In this document: piece after piece, positions 33,674 through 42,962 of the stretch
Layout of the letters: each line of letters begins with the position of its first letter
How positions within the stretch are numbered: position 1 is the first letter of the stretch
Assembly (NCBI GenBank): GCA_963976795.1
Contig: CAXBLT010000006.1
Coordinates: 117,334 to 181,333, forward strand
Origin: UBA7359 sp963976795
Lineage (GTDB): Bacteria; Pseudomonadota; Gammaproteobacteria; Eutrophobiales; Eutrophobiaceae
Direction: 5' to 3'
DNA length: 64,000 nucleotides
Program-made: the position numbers and the translations under genes
The notes under the pieces: generated by a model
Database searches by the model: none
Told to the model about the DNA's origin: nothing
The model's input: only the letters and a program-made list of their open reading frames with translations

Positions 33674-36600
33674 ATGTATAAGCTGAACTCACACTACACA
33701 ACACCTGTACTGGCTTTTCTAATCACTGCCTTAACCGGCGTGACTGCGCCTGTTTATGCTGATAATGATGATACTGAAATCTATCTGAACTCACCATCAT
33801 CAACCGGCACGGCAAACATTCTACTGAACCTTGATACCTCGGGGAGTATGAGTAGTACTGTGGACGAAGATAACGATGGTGTACTGGAATCCGGTGAACG
33901 CTCTCGTCTGGAGGTCATGAAAGAAGCTACCATCAATCTGCTTAACAACATGTCTGCATTGAATGTGGGCCTGATGCGTTACCATTACTACGGCGGCCCT
34001 ATATTGTTTCCTATATCCAATTTGAACGAATTCGCTTGTGAGATCGAAGGTAACTGTACAGCAGCAACAGCTGTGACTGGCACCGCAACTATCACAACGT
34101 TAATGTCAGATAATAATGATGATGGTGTGGAAGCACATGATACTGTCACTCTTGCCAGAGCTGTTAGCCTAGCCAGTACCTCCCTCAGTATGGGACGAGC
34201 TGCTTCCGGCTCCTCCTGTGTAGATACCATCAACCAATATACTGTTGATATTAGTGATCATGATGCTAATGAAGACCGTGGAGCTGCTGATGGCTCAGCA
34301 CCTAACGTAAGTACTGGCAGTTCAGATATGGAATTGCCGGATGATGGCGTTGATCAAATCAATGGCGTCTGGTTTCGAAATGTCACTATCCCAGCAGGCA
34401 CGACTATTTCTGATGCTCGGATTATATTCACCATAGATGAACAAACCAGCGATTCAGATGAAGCTATTAATCTAACAATACATGCTATCGATCCATCAGT
34501 TGTAAACAGTAGTTCAAAGCACTTTAACGACAATAACTTTGAACCGAGCCATCTTGTTGGCGCTGCTGGTGCCAATGCTAGTATCGGAAATGTCGCTTGG
34601 ACTATTGCTGCCACCGATGATCCCGCACAGGGCGCACCACTAATAACCGATGATATAGCTCCTCTTGTCAAACTAATGATTGCCGATGCAGGCTGGGGTA
34701 CTGGTGGTTCAAATCAGAACATGGTCTTTGTTATCGTGGATGACTCAGGATCAGGTAAGCGTACAGTCGAGGCGCGTAATGAAGATCCTGCTGTCTTACA
34801 AATTACGACTCAAGTTTGTGCATCCACAAACGCAGCTGATGTTGACACTGGTTTACGTTTTCAGAAAGTAAAAATACCACAAGGCCAGAATATTACTGCT
34901 GCCCGTATCGACTTTACCGCTGCAGCTGACGGGGCAAACGCTGCTACATATACTATAAAGGTTGAAGATGCAGATTCTGCTGTTGCCTTTGATGACACTG
35001 ATACCGATAATATTAGTTCTCGTAGTTATCCAGCACCTACACCACCTAACGTTTCCTGGACACCAACAGCGTGGACACTCAACACTGTTTATTCAACACC
35101 AGACTTGGCTGACGCGATCGAAGAAGTAACTAATCGCTCTGGCTGGTGTGGAGGAAACGATTTGGTAATTATGATTGATGGCGAAACTAATCAGGGTGAA
35201 CGAAAAGCGCATGCAATTGACGGAGGCGATTCCGCAAAATCACCGGTACTTTATGTAACCTATGATAATGATAACCGCGATGCGTCAGCGGCAAGCGGAA
35301 GTCCAGATGCCTGTAGCACTACGACAGTGAGCTCAAAACTCAGTTCCGGTTCTGATGATGCTGAAGAACATACTGATGGCAGTGTCGACCTGACCAGTAG
35401 TGATCTGGAAATGGTCGAAGAAAGCGACACACAGGTTGTAGGTCTTCGTTTTCAGGATATTCCCATTGCACAGGGAACCACCATCGTCTCTGCGAAATTA
35501 ACGTTTACCGCTGATGAGGCACATAGTGGTGCGACGACACTCACAATAAAAGGAGAAGACGCAGACGATGCGTCAGCCTTCTCTTCTACAACAAACAATA
35601 TTACCGATACAAGCGTACGACCACGTACCAGTGCGTCAGCTTCATCAGGGGCATTACCCACGTTTGTTGTCGATTCGACTTATGAAGTAACAGGGCTTGA
35701 GTCTATTATTCAGGAGATTGTGAACCGGAGCGGCTGGGTCGCCGATAATAGTCTGGCTCTATTCATTTCCGGTTCAGGAAAACGTGTCGCCTATTCCTAC
35801 AATGGTGACCCGAGTAAGGCAGTAACCCTCACTATAGAGATACAGGGCGATGCCGTAGTCACCAAAGAGACTGTTCGTGAACACCTGAAAGACCTTGTCG
35901 GTGACCTCACACAACGCGGCGGTACACCTATCTTGGGCAGCATTTTAGAGGCCGCTTATTACTTCCGCGGCGAAGATGTGCGCTTCGGTCGTCAACGCGG
36001 ACAACAATCATCCAGCGACACAGTAACCAGTGTTAGTCATGCTGCCTCATATGCAGCTAATGGAGCAACTGTTACCTATCCTGGCAGTTGTACTGCGGAT
36101 AATGCAACGCATAGCGACTGTAAGACTCAGGTCATCTCTGGAGGCACACCTAAATACAAAAGCCCGATCATTGCGGAATGCCAAACCAATTATCTGATTA
36201 ACCTGACTGACGGGGGTGGTTATTTCACAGGTGATGGACTCAGTAATACCCTTGGCCAAAGTATTGATGAAGACGATCTAACCAATGCTTTTGTCGCAAA
36301 AGATCCCGATGGGAATTCTGTTTCATTAACCAACTGTGCTTCTAATACCACTTTGTCGGATGGCTTATCTACCTATAGTGGGTCATCTCATAACGAATGT
36401 GCGGTAAAACTGACAAAATTTCTGTATGACAATGATCAAAGTTATGTCAATACTCAAACGCTGGCATCAGGAACTGCACCGATCGATGGTACACAGATCA
36501 TTGAAACGCATACCATTGGTTTTAATCTCTGCGGTACGGGTAACGTCACATCTGAAGACGCTTCAGGAGAACAGGTCTGTTGTGCCGTTGCTAATCATAA

Positions 36601-39046
36601 TTCGTCAACCGGACTCTGTAGCTCTCCGATTACTGATCCCGATAAAATCAAGGTCTTAAAAGCCATGGCCGATGTTGGGGGTGGTGATTATTTTAATGCC
36701 AATACCTCTGCAGAATTATTGGCTGCATTCACCGAAATTACCGCAAATATAGTTTCCAGAGAAACGTCTTTCGCTTCACCTTCTATCGCAGCTAATGCAT
36801 TTAATCGTTTATTAAGTAGAGATGTCGTTTACTTCGGTTTGTTTGAACCAAACAAACAAGTTAATTGGCCGGGCAATATCAAAAAATATAATGTTGCTAT
36901 TAGTTCAGATACAGACGGCGATGGTGATATTGATTCAGATGATTTCGAACTAGGTGACGTTCTCGATACCAATGATGCACTCGCTGTTGTGGATGATCCT
37001 ACGGCTTCTGATGATGGATTGTTTAATACAGACGCACAAAGCGAATGGAGTGCCACCACTGATGGACGTGAAATTAAGTCTGGTGGTGCGGGCGGCGAAA
37101 TTACGGATTTTACCAATCGCTTAATGTATACAGATATAAACGACAGTGGTACTGCCAGCAATGGACTAGGACTAAGCGCAACGGGCTATTCACTTGATAG
37201 TACTAACTGGGATGATAGTGATCACGATGAGTGGCGTGATCAAGTCTGTCCAACACCATCTACAAGTGCTGGCTCGGATTGTGAAAAACAGATGCTATGG
37301 TTATTAGGTAAGGATGTTCTTGATGAAGATAATGATACATCTACTAATACTCGCTGGTGGTTTCATGATGTATTGCACTCCAGTCCTATTGGCATTACTT
37401 ATGGCGAAACTTCTGGAGGCGAATTCATTGATAAGATTGTGCTTGCAACAAACGATGGTGCTTTGCACTTTATCAATGGTACAACGGGAGTTGAAGAATG
37501 GGCCTTTATGCCTAATACCATGCTCGCTAATCAAAATTCAATTTATGATGACACGGGCCCCGATCACCTCTATGGGCTAGATTCAACCCCGGTTGTTGTT
37601 GAAAATGATGTAGACGGCGATGGAATTATAGAGCCTGGGGATGGTGATACGGTTTATATCTATATCTCGCAACGTCGCGGCGGCAATAATATATATGGCT
37701 TAGATATAACCCCTGCTGCAACCTTAACAGCAACATCTGACACTGTTATCCCTAAATTTCTATTTAGAATTGATGGCGGTGCTGGAGATTTCGCACGCAT
37801 GGGGCAGAGTTGGTCAGAACCGGTTCCTGCAACCATTGGCTCAAAAAGCGGTAGTACCACCAATATTCCACTAGACGTGCTGATATTTGGTGGTGGATAC
37901 GATGAAGATCTGGATGCGTTAGATAACAGTGGCGTTGGTCCTGATAAAAACTTTAGATTGGAAGCCGGCTCTCCAAATCTAGGCAATGCCATTTATATTG
38001 TTGACCGTTCTACTGGTGCACTTATATTCGATATTAGTCATGCGGCTAGTGCATCACCCTTAATAGCCGCTAGTGGTGCTGATATTGAAGTGCCTGACAT
38101 GTTCTACTCAATCCCATCCAATTTGACTGTGTTAGATTCTGATGGTGATGGGCTTGATGACAGGGTTTACGTTGGTGATACAGGTGGACAGGTTTGGCGT
38201 GTTGATTTTCTGGGTGATGTTCAAACTTCTGGAGGCAGTAAAGAAGGAGGTACTATCGTCGGTAAACTCGCAGATATATCCGTCCCTGCTGCTGATACGA
38301 CAGCAACGACACAACGACGATTTTTCTATAAACCGGCTGTGATACAAGTTCAGGATAGTGTCTATTCTGATGCAGCTGGGGGCGAATTTGATTATGTGGT
38401 CATAGGTACTGGAAACAGAGCCAACCCATTGGCAACCTTAACTAGTGATCGACTTTATGCATTTCGGGATTCACAAATAGGTATCATGGCTGAAATAGGG
38501 ACTGCTGATAATCTTGCAGATAATTACCCACTTACAATCGATGCTTCAGCCGCTAACGGAGCGCCAATTGACGATGCTGATCTGGTCGATGTTACTGCTG
38601 TAGGTATCGATTCTACTAATACTTCCAATACATCCGCACTGGGTTGGTATATGGATTTTGATACACTGGTTGTTGATGGCGTCATTGAAGATGGTGAAAA
38701 AGTACTTGCTGAAACAGGTGTCTTTAATAACACTGTCGTTTTCACAACGTATATACCTGATGACCCAACAGTTGTAGCCGATGTATGTAGTGCCTCTGAA
38801 GGAACAGGCCGTGCTTTCAACCTCAACCTTCTAAGTGCTGGGGCAGCTTTAGATTGGGATGGCGATGGTGATATTGATGCGGATGATCGGGTATTAGCTC
38901 TTGGCAGTGGTATTCCTTCTGGTGCATTACCTATATTCACGACTGAGGGTGTGACTCTACTGGTCGGTACCGGCGGTGGTGCTGAAAACCTTGGCCAGGT
39001 ATCCGGTGTTCCCCGTGTAAGAACTTACTGGTATGAAGAAAATTAG
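33674..39046 (+). CDS. pilY1: Type IV pilus tip adhesin/biogenesis protein PilY1, enlarged
   Basis: The protein has 1790 residues, against roughly 1100-1200 usual for PilY1 (from memory). A signal peptide (~1-30) leads into a von Willebrand A region with the metal site DTSGSM at ~52-57. The vWA part is interrupted after about residue 130 and resumes near 727 (KETVREHLKDLVGDL...). The insert contains three related modules (see repeat entry). The C-terminal half (~1030-1780) is the PilC/PilY1 beta-propeller. Ca-binding-like loops occur near 1078 (DTDGDGDIDSDD), 1311, 1488 and 1727. PilY1 sits on the pilus tip, controls retraction and binds surfaces. The extra modules probably extend the adhesive face. 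Confidence 0.92.
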   Translation: MYKLNSHYTTPVLAFLITALTGVTAPVYADNDDTEIYLNSPSSTGTANILLNLDTSGSMSSTVDEDNDGVLESGERSRLEVMKEATINLLNNMSALNVGLMRYHYYGGPILFPISNLNEFACEIEGNCTAATAVTGTATITTLMSDNNDDGVEAHDTVTLARAVSLASTSLSMGRAASGSSCVDTINQYTVDISDHDANEDRGAADGSAPNVSTGSSDMELPDDGVDQINGVWFRNVTIPAGTTISDARIIFTIDEQTSDSDEAINLTIHAIDPSVVNSSSKHFNDNNFEPSHLVGAAGANASIGNVAWTIAATDDPAQGAPLITDDIAPLVKLMIADAGWGTGGSNQNMVFVIVDDSGSGKRTVEARNEDPAVLQITTQVCASTNAADVDTGLRFQKVKIPQGQNITAARIDFTAAADGANAATYTIKVEDADSAVAFDDTDTDNISSRSYPAPTPPNVSWTPTAWTLNTVYSTPDLADAIEEVTNRSGWCGGNDLVIMIDGETNQGERKAHAIDGGDSAKSPVLYVTYDNDNRDASAASGSPDACSTTTVSSKLSSGSDDAEEHTDGSVDLTSSDLEMVEESDTQVVGLRFQDIPIAQGTTIVSAKLTFTADEAHSGATTLTIKGEDADDASAFSSTTNNITDTSVRPRTSASASSGALPTFVVDSTYEVTGLESIIQEIVNRSGWVADNSLALFISGSGKRVAYSYNGDPSKAVTLTIEIQGDAVVTKETVREHLKDLVGDLTQRGGTPILGSILEAAYYFRGEDVRFGRQRGQQSSSDTVTSVSHAASYAANGATVTYPGSCTADNATHSDCKTQVISGGTPKYKSPIIAECQTNYLINLTDGGGYFTGDGLSNTLGQSIDEDDLTNAFVAKDPDGNSVSLTNCASNTTLSDGLSTYSGSSHNECAVKLTKFLYDNDQSYVNTQTLASGTAPIDGTQIIETHTIGFNLCGTGNVTSEDASGEQVCCAVANHNSSTGLCSSPITDPDKIKVLKAMADVGGGDYFNANTSAELLAAFTEITANIVSRETSFASPSIAANAFNRLLSRDVVYFGLFEPNKQVNWPGNIKKYNVAISSDTDGDGDIDSDDFELGDVLDTNDALAVVDDPTASDDGLFNTDAQSEWSATTDGREIKSGGAGGEITDFTNRLMYTDINDSGTASNGLGLSATGYSLDSTNWDDSDHDEWRDQVCPTPSTSAGSDCEKQMLWLLGKDVLDEDNDTSTNTRWWFHDVLHSSPIGITYGETSGGEFIDKIVLATNDGALHFINGTTGVEEWAFMPNTMLANQNSIYDDTGPDHLYGLDSTPVVVENDVDGDGIIEPGDGDTVYIYISQRRGGNNIYGLDITPAATLTATSDTVIPKFLFRIDGGAGDFARMGQSWSEPVPATIGSKSGSTTNIPLDVLIFGGGYDEDLDALDNSGVGPDKNFRLEAGSPNLGNAIYIVDRSTGALIFDISHAASASPLIAASGADIEVPDMFYSIPSNLTVLDSDGDGLDDRVYVGDTGGQVWRVDFLGDVQTSGGSKEGGTIVGKLADISVPAADTTATTQRRFFYKPAVIQVQDSVYSDAAGGEFDYVVIGTGNRANPLATLTSDRLYAFRDSQIGIMAEIGTADNLADNYPLTIDASAANGAPIDDADLVDVTAVGIDSTNTSNTSALGWYMDFDTLVVDGVIEDGEKVLAETGVFNNTVVFTTYIPDDPTVVADVCSASEGTGRAFNLNLLSAGAALDWDGDGDIDADDRVLALGSGIPSGALPIFTTEGVTLLVGTGGGAENLGQVSGVPRVRTYWYEEN
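34320..35850 (+). repeat. Three divergent protein modules inserted in PilY1
   Basis: Three copies of a module of about 170-220 residues can be followed in the PilY1 frame. Each opens with a strand such as VWFRNVTIPAGTTISDA, LRFQKVKIPQGQNITAA or LRFQDIPIAQGTTIVSA. A TIKxEDADSAxxF-like strand follows in the second and third copies (the first has LTIHAIDPS), and each closes with a GW...N/D segment and a GSGKR or GERKA turn. The layout resembles carbohydrate-binding-like jelly rolls (DNRLRE/CBM96-type). The DNA copies are diverged, so the duplication is old. Confidence 0.7.
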
Positions 39047-39071
39047 CTTTGTTGTTTGACAGATATACTTG

Positions 39072-39106
39072 TATACGGCTTAATCGATATTCGACTTAGC
39101 CGTATA
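39072..39106. promoter_or_regulatory. Inverted repeat between pilY1 and pilE
   Basis: Arms TATACGGCT (39072-39080) and AGCCGTATA (39098-39106) have a 17-base loop and no T-tract. It lies 26 bp after pilY1 and 54 bp before pilE. It could mark mRNA processing or an operator for pilE. A classical terminator is unlikely. Confidence 0.35.
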
Positions 39107-39159
39107 GCTATAGAACAATAGTATAATTTTAAACATATTAATAAAATGGAAAGATAACG

Positions 39160-39570
39160 ATGAAAAACTTACCTGTACATAATGATGGATTCACATTAAT
39201 GGAATTAATGATTGTTGTTACAGTTATTGCCATTTTGGCGGCTATCGCTTATCCACAGTACACTGCTTATGGTGAGCGTGCTCGCAGATCTGAAGGTAGA
39301 TCCGCGCTCTTAAATGCTGCAGCCTTGGAAGAACGATATTATTCGGATAACAATCAATTTGCAGCATTGGCAACTGTCGGTATCAGTACGAGTAGTGAAA
39401 ACGGTCATTACACACTTTCTATGACACTTGATGATGCCAACAACCAAAGCTTCACCCTAACCGGGACTCCTACAGGTGCGGACTCGAAGTGTAGCACTTT
39501 AACTTTTACTAATGCCGGCACTAAAGGTTTTACTGGCCCGGGTACTTTGAAGGATTGTTGGGGTAAATAG
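39160..39570 (+). CDS. pilE: Type IV minor pilin PilE
   Basis: This 136-residue pilin has leader MKNLPVHNDG and mature N-terminus FTLMELMIVVTVIAILAAIAYPQYTAYGERARRSEGRSAL, including Glu5. The C-terminal disulfide loop is bounded by Cys in SKCSTLTF and LKDCWGK. The PilE type (close to the major pilin fold but shorter) at the end of the fimT-pilV-W-X-Y1-E operon is the usual arrangement. There is no pilY2 between pilY1 and pilE. Confidence 0.9.
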   Translation: MKNLPVHNDGFTLMELMIVVTVIAILAAIAYPQYTAYGERARRSEGRSALLNAAALEERYYSDNNQFAALATVGISTSSENGHYTLSMTLDDANNQSFTLTGTPTGADSKCSTLTFTNAGTKGFTGPGTLKDCWGK

Positions 39571-39604
39571 TACTTCTTCCCTCAAGTCATCCTGGTGCAT
39601 TAGT

Positions 39605-40357
39605 ATGATGCGTATCAACGTTATCTTTTTATTACTATTAATACTTACAACGGCGTGCATCCAAGATAGTGGAGATAATGTTATCTCTACTGTTCTAGAA
39701 AAAAAGAATGACACCGCATCAACTAAACAAAGTCAAAAGGTTAACTATCAAAATCTACAAAACATAATCACATATGGTCGTGCGAATTTACATGAAGTTC
39801 GCCAAGCACTAACTGATACAGACCCTGCATCACTGTCTAATACAATACATGCATTATATGCAATGCGTTGGCATCGTGGTGTGCTACATTTATTAATTGG
39901 AGCATGGGAACTTGACCGGCAAAAATACCCCGAGCTTGCGTGGGAACAGTTAGCTAAAGCACCTGCTCGTATTGCATTGGCGAGCACTATAAATCGAATC
40001 AAGATTGTAGAAACAGATGAACAAGTGAACTTTATTCGTTCGCACAAACATGACGAACATGAATTTCATCGCGCACAAGTTTCAATAGCACTTGGTTTTA
40101 ATGGCGCCATTGAAGATATAGATTACTTAAAAGAAATGGCTAATGCTGATAACCATTATGTTACTCAAAGTGCAATAACAGGTCTTGGCCTAATGGGTGG
40201 AGATCAAGCAAGAGCTGCATTGGTTGATCTATGGAAACAACATAGGGGAACATCTAAAGGTGATCTGGCAGAAGATTTATTATTAAAGGCTTACAAGGTA
40301 ATCCCTAGTACCGAAAAACCTGATTCTGATATAACTACAAAAAACTCTGCTAAATAA
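39605..40357 (+). CDS. Predicted lipoprotein with HEAT-like repeats
   Basis: The 250-residue protein has a type II signal peptide with lipobox LTTAC (Cys near residue 18), so it is probably lipid-anchored. The C-terminal half contains two alpha-hairpin repeats of HEAT type (HRAQVSIALGFNGAIEDIDYL and TQSAITGLGLMGGDQARAAL). The middle carries a Trp-rich helix region (HALYAMRWHRGVLHLLIGAWELDRQ). It starts 34 bp after pilE and could be co-transcribed with the pilus genes. I do not recognise a named family. A link to pilus assembly is only positional. Confidence 0.7.
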   Translation: MMRINVIFLLLLILTTACIQDSGDNVISTVLEKKNDTASTKQSQKVNYQNLQNIITYGRANLHEVRQALTDTDPASLSNTIHALYAMRWHRGVLHLLIGAWELDRQKYPELAWEQLAKAPARIALASTINRIKIVETDEQVNFIRSHKHDEHEFHRAQVSIALGFNGAIEDIDYLKEMANADNHYVTQSAITGLGLMGGDQARAALVDLWKQHRGTSKGDLAEDLLLKAYKVIPSTEKPDSDITTKNSAK

Positions 40358-40370
40358 TCATCTAATAATT

Positions 40371-40832
40371 TCACTTACAAAACGTATTAATATTGTCTTT
40401 TGATTTATTAATTTCCAACTGGCGCTCATCCTCCGACAAAATACGCTTTGAGCCATCCGGGTTTACAACATTAACTCGAGGACGTTGTTGATAACTAAGA
40501 AGACGGTCCCTGGCCTGTTGACATTTCTGTTCTTTTTTTGCGGTTTCTTCTTCCGCCTTTTGCTGTTCCTCTTTTGTTTTTATACGTTCGTCACGTGCTT
40601 CATTAACCGTTTTTACCCTTTTTTCGAGGGCTTTAACCGCGTCTTCTGTATTAACACTTGATGGCGGCTTTATTGTTTCAACGGTTACATTGTCGACTGG
40701 CCTTGACTGCGAATAATGCGTTTTTCCTTCGCTATCAATCCATTTATACATTTCAGCATTTACAATGCCGCATAATATAAAACTACTAGACAGGAATATG
40801 ACGCTAAAAATATGTGGTGAAATATTATTCAT
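40371..40832 (-). CDS. DUF4124 domain-containing protein
   Basis: This 153-residue secreted protein has a signal peptide (~1-26), then the DUF4124 pattern AEMYKWIDSEGKTHYSQSRP, followed by a long charged coiled-coil region (EKRVKTVNEARDERIKTKEEQQKAEEE) and a short C-terminal part with two Cys. It is convergent with the lipoprotein gene (13 bp between stops). DUF4124 proteins are common in gammaproteobacteria near pilus genes. Function unknown. Confidence 0.8.
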   Translation of the reverse strand: MNNISPHIFSVIFLSSSFILCGIVNAEMYKWIDSEGKTHYSQSRPVDNVTVETIKPPSSVNTEDAVKALEKRVKTVNEARDERIKTKEEQQKAEEETAKKEQKCQQARDRLLSYQQRPRVNVVNPDGSKRILSEDERQLEINKSKDNINTFCK

Positions 40833-40987
40833 GTATGAAACCTTAACCTGATATACGTGTATAATCCAAGTATACGACTCAAATATTAGTTTGTAACTAG
40901 TTGAATAAACATCATAATATTATGACAACACTGGAAATGTACAGTTCAAGTATATTTTAATCACCATAAATGGTTATTTAGGAGCTA

Positions 40988-41449
40988 ATGATGAAAAACC
41001 TTACATCAATGTTTTTTTTACTAACACTAACCTTTGCAACCACTCATACTATTGCTGGTGTAAATATTGTTGAATGCGAAGATGAACAAGGAAATCGCAG
41101 TTTTCAGAAAACATGCCCACCTGGGTCTACAATGGTCAGTGAAAAAAGGTTCAATACAGGTGCCAGCACGGACACCTCGACAAAACAACAAAGCATACGG
41201 GCAATAGTCTACCTGGTTCCTGATTGCGATGCCTGCGACGAAGCTAAGGAATTTCTATCTGGCAGAAATATTCAAACCACAGAAAAAAATGTCAAAGACG
41301 ATCTTGAATTACAAGCTGAATTGACAGAGCTAGTCGGCGCATTAAAAGTCCCAACTACAGTTATAGGCGATGAAGTGCTAACAGGATACAGCCGCAGCAG
41401 TTATATAGCCGCTCTGGAAGCAGCAGGACACTCTGAGGAAGAACCTTAA
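40988..41449 (+). CDS. Secreted glutaredoxin-like protein with DUF4124-like N-terminus
   Basis: This 153-residue protein has a signal peptide (~1-23) and a DUF4124-like segment (NIVECEDEQGNRSFQKTCPPG). The thioredoxin/glutaredoxin domain has the active-site motif CDAC near residue 75-78, the cis-Pro segment KVPTTVIGDE, and GYSRSSYIAALE at the end. It probably acts in the periplasm on disulfides. Its TAA stop overlaps the TAA of ispH on the other strand by three bases, so the two genes converge with no space for a terminator. Confidence 0.8.
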   Translation: MMKNLTSMFFLLTLTFATTHTIAGVNIVECEDEQGNRSFQKTCPPGSTMVSEKRFNTGASTDTSTKQQSIRAIVYLVPDCDACDEAKEFLSGRNIQTTEKNVKDDLELQAELTELVGALKVPTTVIGDEVLTGYSRSSYIAALEAAGHSEEEP

Positions 41450-42399
41450 GCGTTCTCTTTTTCTTGAAGCAGTTCTTTCGGAAGAGAGAATACAACTCTC
41501 TCCGTTATGCCCGGGTTTTCTTCAACCAACGATGCTCCCCACTCCTTAAGTTTGGAGATAACTTCTTCGACTAAAATTTCTGGAGCAGATGCACCTGCGG
41601 TTAACCCTATATTTTCTTTTCCATCGACCCATTCGCGTTTAATTTCAGAAGCATCATCTATTAAATAAGCAGGTACACCCGCCTTTTGTGACAACTCCAT
41701 TAAGCGTGTGGAATTTGAACTATTTGGAGAACCAACGACCAGAATCAAATCGCATTTTGAAACAAGCTTTTTTACTGCATCCTGACGGTTTTGAGTTGCA
41801 TAGCAAATATCTTCTTTCTTCGGTCCGTCTATCTTGGGGAAACGTTCTCTTAATGCGTTTATTACTTCAGCAGTATCATCCATAGACAACGTTGTTTGAG
41901 TAACAAAGGCAAGAAACTCAGGGTTCTTAACCTTAAGTTTCAACACATCCTCAACTGATTCGACAAGATACATGCCACCATTACCATTCTTAGGTCGGTA
42001 TTGGCCAATTGTTCCTTCTACTTCAGGGTGCCCTTCGTGACCAATTAATATACATTCCCGTTCTTCATCTTGATATTTACCCACTTCCATATGCACTTTG
42101 GTAACCAGAGGGCAAATCGCATCAAAAACCCTTAGGCTCCTGCGTGCAGCAACTTCACGAACTGCTTTGGATACACCGTGCGCACTGAATATAACGGTTG
42201 AGTCATCAGGCACTTCATCTAATTCTTCGACAAATACTGCGCCTTTATCACGTAAAGAATGTACAACATACTTATTGTGTACTACTTCATGACGAACATA
42301 GACTGGTGCGCCAAAAAGTGTCAGGGCACGTTCGACAATTTCAATGGCACGATCAACGCCGGCACAAAAGCCACGTGGATTAGCGAGTAATATTTGCAT
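41446..42399 (-). CDS. ispH: 4-hydroxy-3-methylbut-2-enyl diphosphate reductase
   Basis: This 317-residue iron-sulfur enzyme catalyses the last step of the MEP pathway, giving IPP and DMAPP. The three cluster cysteines are in NPRGFCAGVDRAIEIVE (Cys12), DAICPLVTKVH and DICYATQNRQDAV. The HEVVHNKYVV and SAHGVS histidines that bind diphosphate are present. It is the last gene of the leftward ileS-lspA-ispH group. The fkpB gene that commonly lies between lspA and ispH is missing. Confidence 0.97.
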   Translation of the reverse strand: MQILLANPRGFCAGVDRAIEIVERALTLFGAPVYVRHEVVHNKYVVHSLRDKGAVFVEELDEVPDDSTVIFSAHGVSKAVREVAARRSLRVFDAICPLVTKVHMEVGKYQDEERECILIGHEGHPEVEGTIGQYRPKNGNGGMYLVESVEDVLKLKVKNPEFLAFVTQTTLSMDDTAEVINALRERFPKIDGPKKEDICYATQNRQDAVKKLVSKCDLILVVGSPNSSNSTRLMELSQKAGVPAYLIDDASEIKREWVDGKENIGLTAGASAPEILVEEVISKLKEWGASLVEENPGITERVVFSLPKELLQEKENA

Positions 42400-42455
42400 C
42401 TATTTTTACCTTCTAAATAATTTCATTAAACATCTGTTAACGAGTATATCAAATC

Positions 42456-42962
42456 TCAAGAATCATTCTCTGAATCATTAAACCAAAATGCATCTATAAT
42501 TAACATGAACGCACCGATGAAAATGGCAGAATCAGCTATATTAAATGCTGGCCATGGATTAAATAATCGCCATGGCATAAATGGCAAATATACTTCTATA
42601 AAATCAACCACATAGCCTAAGCTTATTCGATCCCATAAATTTCCTATCGCACCGCCAAGTACAAAGGCCAAGGCAGCTAACAACCAGCGTTTGTTTGAAG
42701 GCAAGCCACGCATCCAAATAATAATCCCAATTGAAATGACTGTCGCAAGTCCCGCAAAAAACCATCGCTGCCAGCCACCCGCCTGACTCAAAAAACTGAA
42801 GGCCGCGCCCGTATTGTGCATTAAGGTCAAATTGAACCCTGGAAAAACCGGATTAATTTGATAAAGCACTAATTCCTGTGTCGCATAATACTTTGTCAGT
42901 TGATCGAATATGATTATGAGCAATGATAATGTCAGCCACTTAAACATAGAAGATCTCACCAT
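42456..42962 (-). CDS. lspA: Lipoprotein signal peptidase
   Basis: The protein has 168 residues from the ATG at 42960-42962, whose A is also the last base of the ileS TGA (TGATG). It is an aspartic peptidase of the inner membrane with four membrane spans. The family motifs MHNTGAAFSFL and GGAIGNLWDRISLGYVVDF (first catalytic Asp) are followed by FNIADSAI (second Asp). It removes signal peptides from prolipoproteins after lipidation. Coupling with ileS is typical for proteobacteria. A frame one codon longer would need a TTG. Confidence 0.96.
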   Translation of the reverse strand: MVRSSMFKWLTLSLLIIIFDQLTKYYATQELVLYQINPVFPGFNLTLMHNTGAAFSFLSQAGGWQRWFFAGLATVISIGIIIWMRGLPSNKRWLLAALAFVLGGAIGNLWDRISLGYVVDFIEVYLPFMPWRLFNPWPAFNIADSAIFIGAFMLIIDAFWFNDSENDS

